Positions 56,950 through 64,000 of a DNA stretch of 64,000 nucleotides are shown one piece after another. This DNA comes from Costus lasius. Lineage: Eukaryota > Streptophyta > Magnoliopsida > Zingiberales > Costaceae. The translations under genes and the position numbers were made by a program. Within the stretch, counting starts at the first letter, position 1, and each line of letters opens with the position of its first letter. A model generated the notes under the pieces. That model saw only the letters and a program-made list of their open reading frames with translations, made no database searches and was not told the DNA's origin. The stretch lies in the NCBI GenBank assembly GCA_027563935.2, contig CM050449.1, positions 75,078,556 to 75,142,555 of the forward strand. Direction: 5' to 3'.

Positions 56950-59605
56950 TGTAAGATCCGGAAATTTATTAGCAGGTAAGAAAAATGAAATTTTGTTTAT
57001 CTGGCATTTTTGTGGAAGTTCTTATGAGAAAATGTGTTGATTTATGTATGTTTCCTGCATTGTAAAAATATGTGTCGCGGAGAGGATTCGAACCTGCGAC
57101 TTAAGGCATGGAATGTGTGCTGCACGCCACTAGGCTAGTGGTGTCTATCTGTTAGAAAAGGGTAAGAGCCCTTGATAAGGGTGAAGTGGGGAATAACTTA
57201 TACTAAAGGGTTATTGGATCTTCCACTTAGGGTTAAGTTATTGGGTTTGGATCTTGGAGGCTTAGTGGGTAGAAAACTAAAACCTTAGAGGGATCCATTT
57301 TACCATTCACGATTTTCCCTCATTCCCTCTTGCTCACGACTTTTCTTCCTTGGGTGAAGGTGGCGGCTTGCCTCCTTCTTCCTTCTCCTCCTCTTGTGGC
57401 CGGCGGCGAGTGGTGGTGGAGGCGGTTTCCGACTCTTGCCGGCGATCTTTGTGTGCTTCCGGCGACGCGTGTGTGGCGTGAGGGCGTGGCTTGGAAGAGC
57501 CGAAACTAGGTGAGTGGATCTTCTCTTCCACCTAGTTCACGTATTTAGGGATTGTTGCTTGTTAGAGAAGATGAATGCTTAGAACTATGACATGATCTCT
57601 TGATTTCAAAGTTGTGTATGTTTCATTGAGTTTCCCCAAATTTCGAAACCCTAGTTGCATGGAAAATTAGGACTTTTCATCTCTAAGGCTTCTAATCATC
57701 AATTAGACTTGATTAATCATGTATGAGACCTTAGATTTTTCAATTGCATGAAGATTAGGGCTTGAATGAGAATTTCGCCCCTTCTTCATGAAATTACGCC
57801 CAAATGTAAGGGTAAAAATTGGGGCAAACCTGATTATTATGAAATTAGGTATATGAGGACTCTACTGTTTTTTTTGGGGAATTTTTGGAAATAAAACTTT
57901 CTGTTGACTGAAATTGACCTAGGGGTAATTCGGTAAATTTGCTAGTTAAATTGGGGGAAAAACTTGAAATATCGAATCTAAGGATCATGAGGGACGTAAT
58001 GACTATTTTTACGAAATTTTTGGATAAGTTTTCCTGCATGACTTAAACTTTGAACTAGGGGCATTTCTGTCTTTTGTTATAAGAACTAGGAGAAAACTAT
58101 GAATCTGTGATATTCTATGTTTATGCTATCTGTGGGTGAAATTTGGTGAATTTTCAGTATTAGTATGTATTCTTTTGTTGAATGGTGTATGTATAAAGTA
58201 GTGATGTGAAATATTGATTGATAACCTTGGATGATAACTTAGAAAAGGTTAAACCATGTTTGCATGAAATCTAAGGACCTTTCCTGAACTTGATTGATGT
58301 GATGTCCGAGACAATGTTCGTGTTGTATGCGTTCGATAAGGGTCCTAGACTTGGGTGGACTGAACCTAAGGGTTGACTAGAGCACTCAATGAACAGTCAT
58401 TCTGATTTGGGGTTGGAAATCCACCCATCCTATTCTGATTTGTTTCCGGTAATGGAGGGACTGTTCTAGAGTCTAGTGACCAGGATAGAGGTTCAGGTTA
58501 CCGGTTTGTGTTAAGGGTATTTTGTCCAAGTGATAAACCTTTTGAGAGTTGGGTGTTTGAAGCAAAGTGCCACGTCTTGGTCAGACGGGGGCCACCTCTT
58601 GAATTCATTCACCTTCCATTCCCGGTTGTGGGGGTGTTGTGTTCCCGGTAAAGGGGGTGTGGTTGAGTGTCGTAGAGCAAAGTGCCACGTCGTGACCTGG
58701 CGGGGGCCACCTCTTGAATCTACGCCTCACCATTGTTCGTTACATGTTACTCTCAGTGCCTTGACGAAGGCCGGGTTGGACCCTCGGGGTCAATTCTGAA
58801 TTCACTGGACAATAGTTGTGTGATTCTAGTCTGTTAGCCGGATAGGCTGTTTGGTGATGTTGTTGCCCGGGGTGGTGGGTGTATTGTCTTCTGATTATGA
58901 TTGTGATTTATTGTTATCAGTTTTATTATGTTGTATTGACATCTTCCGTTAAAAGTTTTGAAAAGATATCTGCATCTATTTCTGATTGTATATTCGTGGA
59001 TGGTCGAACGAGACTATCTACTCACTGAGCCGTGTAGCTCATTCCACGATATTTCCAGATGCAGGGCAGGAGCCTATAGCTTGAGTGGATACATAGTTTT
59101 CTGACTTGATATTTTGGGGCCTGCGAGCCTGTACTATTTGTGGGCCGGATGTGGCCAGGGTTTTTGTGATTTTATTCATGAACATGTTAGCCGGATGTGG
59201 CTGGTATGCTGATTTTTGATTTCTGTGATATTGTTGCCAGGTTGGCAATTGTTTTGATACGACTGTTAAACCGAGGGCTTAAGCCTGTTTTCGGTGAATT
59301 CTGTGTTATCCAGTATTTTTCGATTATCGTGGTTTATTATTTCGATGTTGTGATAAGGAATGAGAACTTTTGATTTTGGAAATGTTGTGTTTCAGTTTGT
59401 GATCGGCATGTCGACCCGTATTATGATATTATGGAACATGTACAGGAATTTCCTTAGTTTTCCTGGGGACATGCTGCCGAAATTTTTCCGAATCGATTTC
59501 CGTAAGCTATTATTCCCTAGCATCTGTTTTGTTGTTTGTGTGTGACGTTCCCTATCTTCCGCGGTTTATGCCTGTGATTGGGGTTTATTCTGAGGGGGCG
59601 TTACA
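56950..59605 (+). repeat. 5' LTR of Tekay-type element J (2656 bp)
   Basis: It starts TGTAAGATCCGG and ends GGGGGCGTTACA, followed by a methionine-tRNA primer site. It shares with the LTR of element I the TGTAA...TTACA ends, an antisense tRNA-like motif near its start, and degenerate tandem units with AAGTGCCACGTC (58563 and 58678, 115 bp apart). It interrupts the leader of B2 after CTAGC; the other duplicate is outside the window. Short ORFs within it are not conserved. Confidence 0.88.
57069..57145 (-). other. tRNA-like sequence with A and B boxes in LTR J
   Basis: On the minus strand TAGCCTAGTGG (57127-57137) fits the box A consensus TRGYNNARNGG, and GGTTCGAATCC (57084-57094) fits box B, 32 bases apart as in tRNA genes. 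Acceptor pairing is not evident, so this is a tRNA-derived relic or a Pol III promoter-like element, not a working tRNA gene. Confidence 0.55.
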
Positions 59606-59608
59606 GAA

Positions 59609-59620
59609 TGGTATCAGAGG
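59609..59620 (+). other. Primer binding site of element J
   Basis: TGGTATCAGAGG lies four bases after the LTR end and matches the initiator-Met type except for the final base. It marks the LTR on its left as the 5' LTR. Confidence 0.88.
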
Positions 59621-59747
59621 AATGGGCTAGCTAATAATAGCTGTATTGGGGGTGGAAAACCTTGCTTGTGTATTGCTAGACAGCTAGGAACTTTGTTGAG
59701 AACTGACTTGAATGTAACTTTGATCTATGTGTATTGAAGGAGCCAGT

Positions 59748-59967
59748 ATGGTGCGCCCCAGGTCGAGTGCTGGTACTGGCAGCAGTGATCAGACTGCTGA
59801 TTTCCTGCGGGCTATGGAGTCTTTGACTGGTATGGTGCAGCAGCAGAACGCACTAATCCAGCAACAGGCTCAGATGCTGCAGCAGCAGCAGACCCAGCAC
59901 CAGGAGGTGCAGCAACAGCTGTTACAGTAGAATTGCGAACAGCAGCATGAGTTCAGAGAGCAGTTGC
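59748..59967 (+). pseudogene. gag N-terminus of Tekay element J, cut by copia insertion
   Basis: It starts MVRPRSSAGTGSSDQTADFL and continues through a Gln-rich segment (MVQQQNALIQQQAQML) that parallels the first 70 residues of the element I polyprotein. A TAG at 59928-59930 follows QQQLLQ, and the frame runs on to 59967, where the copia LTR interrupts it. The remaining gag-pol should lie beyond that copia element, outside the window. Confidence 0.88.
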
Positions 59968-61644
59968 TGTTGGGGTATGCCCTTAAGGCTAATGTTTGAG
60001 GCCTTGGGATTGTATCAGTATCATGTATAAACTCTTATGTTTATAAAGGCAATGGTTGTTATTCAGGTTGTTGTATTATCTGCTGCAATACATATACTTC
60101 TGAATAATGTCTCAATGCTGTTCAGCTTGGCTGACATGCATTTTTGTCCTTAGTCGAGATATCTTGGTGAACATGAGACAGCCTTGATATGATTGAGACT
60201 AATATGTATTCTAATCTTATGGGATGCTTCGAGCATGGAATAAGATGTAGACTCATGGGTACATTGGATGTACTGGACAGACCCTACTAGGATATTCAAT
60301 TGCTTGTCACAATGTGAATAATCCTTGAATGCAACAAGTGGCACATGTCCTCTGACTTGAGATCACTTGTGTTTCTAAATGATGATTGTCATTGTTTTGA
60401 GGTAGTTCAATATCATTTGAAACATAATGGTTATAGATTATCTTGGATAATGATCATGAGTCATGTTAGGGCACTAGTGATAGATATAGGATTGCCGTCT
60501 CCTTAATTGGAGTGTGATGTTCTAAAGGGGCCCCCTGGATGAGATGATTGAGAAAGTGTATGGCCATACCCAGGTGACTATGTTCATCTGATATAATCAT
60601 GCTCGTCATATTGGAGTTACAAGCTTGACACGTTTGTCCAATAAAGAACATCCAGTGGCAAAGGAAGCTTGTTTGCCTTGTGAGTTGGATTCACACTTGT
60701 GCTGTGGTTTGGGTGTAGTCTTGGAAGACTCTTTTCTTTATATTGGGAGACAGTGATGTGTTGCTAGATACCCCTCACTGATCGTGATAACGTAAGTTAT
60801 CGTTACCGACATTTAAAGGAAACCCTTAGGGTCGCACAATTTGATGATATGGCTTACTTAAGTCAGATCGTATGGACTGAATTGTTTTGGTTCAGTTTAA
60901 AGGGATTTAATCTCTGATTGTAAGTGAGGTCTGGTCTGATCATGTTTGATTGATTAGGGCTTGAGATCGGTAAGCTTCGATCGAGAGAATGGATGCTAGA
61001 TCGGTGAGATCAGCAGCATCAAGAGATCAACGGTCAGATCAAGAACCTTAGGGTTTAATGTGATCTGGGCTAATGGCTTGGGTTAATTGGTCTTTGAACC
61101 AGACCAAAGTGAACCGGCTCATCAAGTGAGCGCATGGTTCAAAGGGAAAAAAAAAAGATTTGCGACTTGTTCAATTGGTGTGAACAAGTGAACGTTGAGG
61201 CTTTGCTATTTTTAGCTAGCATGTTCTCTAACGTGACCACGCCTCACGTTCACGCCAAGCAACTCTATTCTCGCCTTTTGTTCTTCTCTCTCGACGCCAA
61301 GACTTTCGTGAGGTGAGAAGAGGTAGACAAAAAGGAGAAGGTCTCGCCAAGCAAAGGATTCTCTTCCCTTCCATTCGACAAGGACTCCTTAGAACCTTGC
61401 TAGCACAAGGAGCACCAAGGGAGTAGGCGATCACATCTTGTGTGCGAGCCATTTGGAGGAGAAGCACTTGAGTCTCTTCTTCCTAGACACCATCCATACA
61501 ATGGCATCGGTATGGTTCTTTTCATTGTATAAGATTTATGTTGATCATACTATCTGCAAAGATCCTAGAAACCCCCTTCCGCTATGTGAAAACCTCCATA
61601 TGCGCCTATTAGGGTTTCGCCCCCCTTGTTAAGGGGACACTTCA
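59968..61644 (+). repeat. 5' LTR of copia-type element A' (1677 bp)
   Basis: It starts TGTTGGGGTATGCCC and ends ACACTTCA. It matches the LTR at 505-2187 (opposite strand) throughout, and is followed by a primer site. It interrupts gag of element J after GTTGC. Confidence 0.93.
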
Positions 61645-63399
61645 ATTGGTATCAGAGCCAAGTCTAATGCATGTTTTATGATTGCTTAAGGCGTTGTGAT
61701 CCTTGTTTGCAAAAGTATGCTTAGATCCATAACATGCGAATATTACATGTTAAGTTATTGCATATGCGAAACTTGATTTATGTTTCCTTGGCGCATGTTT
61801 GTTGGCGCATAGTTGTTTTTCTCAAAAACTTTATGACTTGCGCGACCTTCATTAGATCTAAGAGGCCCTGCTTTAAACATTTAAACGGGTTATTAGGGTT
61901 GAAGTCACAGTCTAGTCTAGATCCAACTAGTCTGATCAGACTATCTGACAGCCTAGATGGGTCGACCAGATGGCACCTGTGCGCAAGCACGAGGTGGCTA
62001 TAGGTCGACTGCGCACAGGCGTGTAGCGATGTCTGGTTGAGACAACCAATGAACGCACATGAGTTAGGCCCGGGGTCACACCCGTTTGCCAGAACTCATG
62101 AGGTCGTTCAGCCCTTGTCGCATGCATTGTTGACCATTTGGTCGACTCAAGTTAGTTAGGACTTGGTGCATGCAAGGGCAGTGGATCTGACTAGGTCTGA
62201 TGAGTGGATCCCTAGTAATGGACCGTTGTAAGGTAGTAGGGCACATAAGGAAAATAAAATTGATGCCAATGGGTTTTTGAAAATTTTATTTTCTTAAATG
62301 GATCACATGTTGATTGAATGCCATATGCCTGTTTATTTCATCTTATGTGGGACGCCTTATTAATGTGTGCTGTGCTGGGGCCTGCGTGCCTGTATTAAAG
62401 TTGTAAATTAATTTTTATTGTGATCTGCGCATCACATTTTATTTAATTTATAAAGTGTAATTGACCTGCGTGTCAATCTTGTCTAGATAGATTAAATTGT
62501 AATTTAATCAGACAAGAGCACAGAGCACACTTGGCAGAGGCGCATGTAGCAGAGGCTTGACCAGGTGGGAGGTCTAGGGTTCGACCCTATGACAGGCGCA
62601 ATTACCTGGTGGGCGCACCTCAGCTGCAGTGGGCGCTTGGGCCCTGGTTAGGGCCAGATGAGGAGCAAAAGCCCCATGAAGAAAAGCAAGTGAAGACTTA
62701 AGTTACATTAAGGTCTTTCTTAGGCTTAATGGGTTTTTACCACATAAGATCAGCATGCTTTCATTTATTGTTTAAATAATAGGAAATGCATGAATTAATC
62801 TTCTGCTATCACCATAGGAATTGCATGATAGTTAAGAAGATAAAAGACCGTTAAAATCCAACGCTAAATATCAAGCTCGTAAGCCTTCTGACGCGAAACC
62901 TCACTGTTCTGACTATCGTTGGGGCCGTGTTGTACCCACTCAGTAGGCACGCCCATCTATCTTCAGACGGTGTGTGATTACACCTGCGTGTTACAGGGAA
63001 GGGATTTATCGCTTCTCGTTGCTCAGCATAGCACGTGGTGGTCCAGGGAGTAGGTCGGGTCAGCTTGACCATATAGGCTACATACTGAGCATATGTGAGC
63101 TATATGGAGGCAGCCATCTGAGGGATCAGAGACTGTGTTGTACCAACTCAGTTGGCATAGTCGGCTGGATTGTACTCTCTGTGCATCTTATCTCGCCTGA
63201 GCGGGACGCGGAGACCAAGTGTGAAATCTGGATCCCATCTCACTAAAAGAGTTCAACTCTTTCGGGCTGTTTTTGCTAGATTTTTCAGTCAGATAAAATA
63301 GTGAGAAAAGAATCATTCTTAAGTCCTGAATTGATTCTTAACATTGATACTGACCTTGCTGTTCTTGCATTGTTGTAGATTTCTGCAGCAACGAACACC
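61645..63399 (+). mobile_element. Leader of copia-type element A'
   Basis: This is an unusually long non-coding leader (about 1.75 kb) between primer site and gag. It holds palindromic blocks (CTAGTCTGATCAGACTA near 61925), a tRNA-like stretch with GGTTCGACCCT (62578-62588), and a section shared with the scrap at 29095-29565. Small ORFs here are not conserved between copies. Confidence 0.8.
61647..61658 (+). other. Primer binding site of element A'
   Basis: TGGTATCAGAGC, two bases after the LTR end, complements initiator methionine tRNA. Confidence 0.92.
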
Positions 63400-64000
63400 A
63401 TGAGCTTCAATATGCGATCCCTACTGGAAAGGGAGAAGTTTGCTGGGCCAAACTTCTCAGACTGGTACGGACACCTTAAGATTGTTCTTAAGGCAGAGAG
63501 GAAACTGTATGTCCTCGAGACGGCTGTACCGCCTCAACCCGCTCCGAACGCCGCAAGGGCGGTTCGGGATGCCTATGAAAAGCATGTCAATGATAGCATT
63601 GATGTCGCTTGCCTGATGCTAGCGTCTATGACGCCACAGCTGCAGCGTCAGCATGAGGATATGTCTGCTATAGAAATGATAGCAAACCTCAAGATGCTAT
63701 ATGCTGCACAGGCGAGGACTGAGCGCTATAATTTGACCAAGCTTTTCTTTCAGAGCAAACTGGCTGAAGGGAGTCCAGTGGGAGCTCATGTGCTCAAGAT
63801 GATTGGGCACAAAGAGGCTCTAGAGAAACTGGGGCATACCATCAATCAGGAGCTTGCTGTAGACATTATTCTGCAGTCCCTCCCGGCCTCTTTCGATCCG
63901 TTCATTATTAATTTTAATATGAACAAGATCGACTATACTCCGGCAGAGTTGCTGAATATGCTCTTGACTACAGAGGAAACTCTAAAGGGCAAGCCTTCAA
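63400..64000 (+). CDS. Copia gag (UBN2 type), runs off the window
   Basis: The open frame starts MSFNMRSLLEREKFAGPNFS, with at least 200 codons and no stop. It shows the usual order of copia gag: DWYGHLKIVLKAERKLYVLE, then DVACLMLASMTPQLQRQHE, then ERYNLTKLFF, AEGSPVGAHVLKMIGH, DIILQSLPASFDPFIINF and a Leu-rich segment before the expected knuckle. The decayed gag relics at 15822-16237 and near 29710-29850 belong to the same broad type. Codons appear intact throughout, so this copy may be young. The zinc knuckle and pol lie beyond the edge. Confidence 0.93.
   Translation, partial: MSFNMRSLLEREKFAGPNFSDWYGHLKIVLKAERKLYVLETAVPPQPAPNAARAVRDAYEKHVNDSIDVACLMLASMTPQLQRQHEDMSAIEMIANLKMLYAAQARTERYNLTKLFFQSKLAEGSPVGAHVLKMIGHKEALEKLGHTINQELAVDIILQSLPASFDPFIINFNMNKIDYTPAELLNMLLTTEETLKGKPS

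Noticed and set aside
57069..57145. Working tRNA gene on the minus strand
   Set aside because: A and B boxes fit, but I see no acceptor stem or clear anticodon arm. Treated as a tRNA-like relic.
57334..57531. 65-residue basic, proline-rich ORF
   Set aside because: It lies within Tekay LTR J on the opposite strand with no recognisable domain and no counterpart in LTR I.
1..64000. Host protein-coding gene between the elements
   Set aside because: Every stretch could be assigned to an LTR, an internal region or a decayed fragment. No intron-containing or conserved host frame was recognised.

Overview
This is plant nuclear DNA and appears to consist almost entirely of nested LTR retrotransposons. 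I found no host gene, rRNA, functional tRNA or CRISPR array. The families point to a flowering plant with a repeat-rich genome: Ty3-gypsy Athila-type elements (gag-pol plus an ATHILA ORF-1/env-like gene, Asp-tRNA-type primer site), Ty3-gypsy Tekay/Del chromoviruses (3.4-kb LTRs, one gag-pol ORF ending in a chromodomain-like region), and Ty1-copia-type elements (initiator-Met-tRNA primer site, UBN2-type gag).

Layout. 1-2187: leader and 5' LTR of a copia-type element (A, minus strand), inserted in an older LTR of its own family (2188-2607), which sits in an LTR of a second family (B1, 2608-4138). 4139-14408: decayed Athila element C (plus) with gag-pol, env-like gene and 3' LTR. 14409-16237: minus-strand copia gag/integrase relic, interrupted by a B-family LTR (16238-18948). 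18949-29072: decayed Athila element E (minus), split by a B-family solo LTR (25662-27726, target duplication AAGTG). 29073-29895: copia leader/gag scrap. 29896-32266: Athila env-like fragment G, split by a solo Athila LTR (30023-32005, duplication GAGCT).

From 32267 a four-level nest begins. The 5' LTR of a B-family element (32267-32566 and 54543-56287) lies in fragment G. It is split by Athila element H (32567-54542, duplication ACCCA). The 3' LTR of H is in turn split by Tekay element I (33268-44892, duplication TCACA). I is young and structurally complete: its two LTRs differ at only about 20 sites plus one 76-bp tandem-repeat unit, and its 1516-residue gag-pol frame is open. H has gag-protease and env-like genes but has lost reverse transcriptase, RNase H and integrase, so it could only have moved with proteins supplied by relatives. 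To the right, the B-family leader is cut by a second Tekay element J (5' LTR 56950-59605 and start of gag), and J's gag is cut by a second copia A-family element (LTR 59968-61644, leader, and open gag from 63400 past the window end).

The most interesting non-coding structure is in the Athila family. Arrays of short palindromes built on TACGG-N-CCGTA occur in every LTR and again between pol and the env-like gene. A bulged hairpin in the 3' untranslated region shows paired base changes between copies. A hairpin sits just after the pol stop. A relic primer site lies inside the LTR. All coordinates, alignments and mismatch counts were made by eye.
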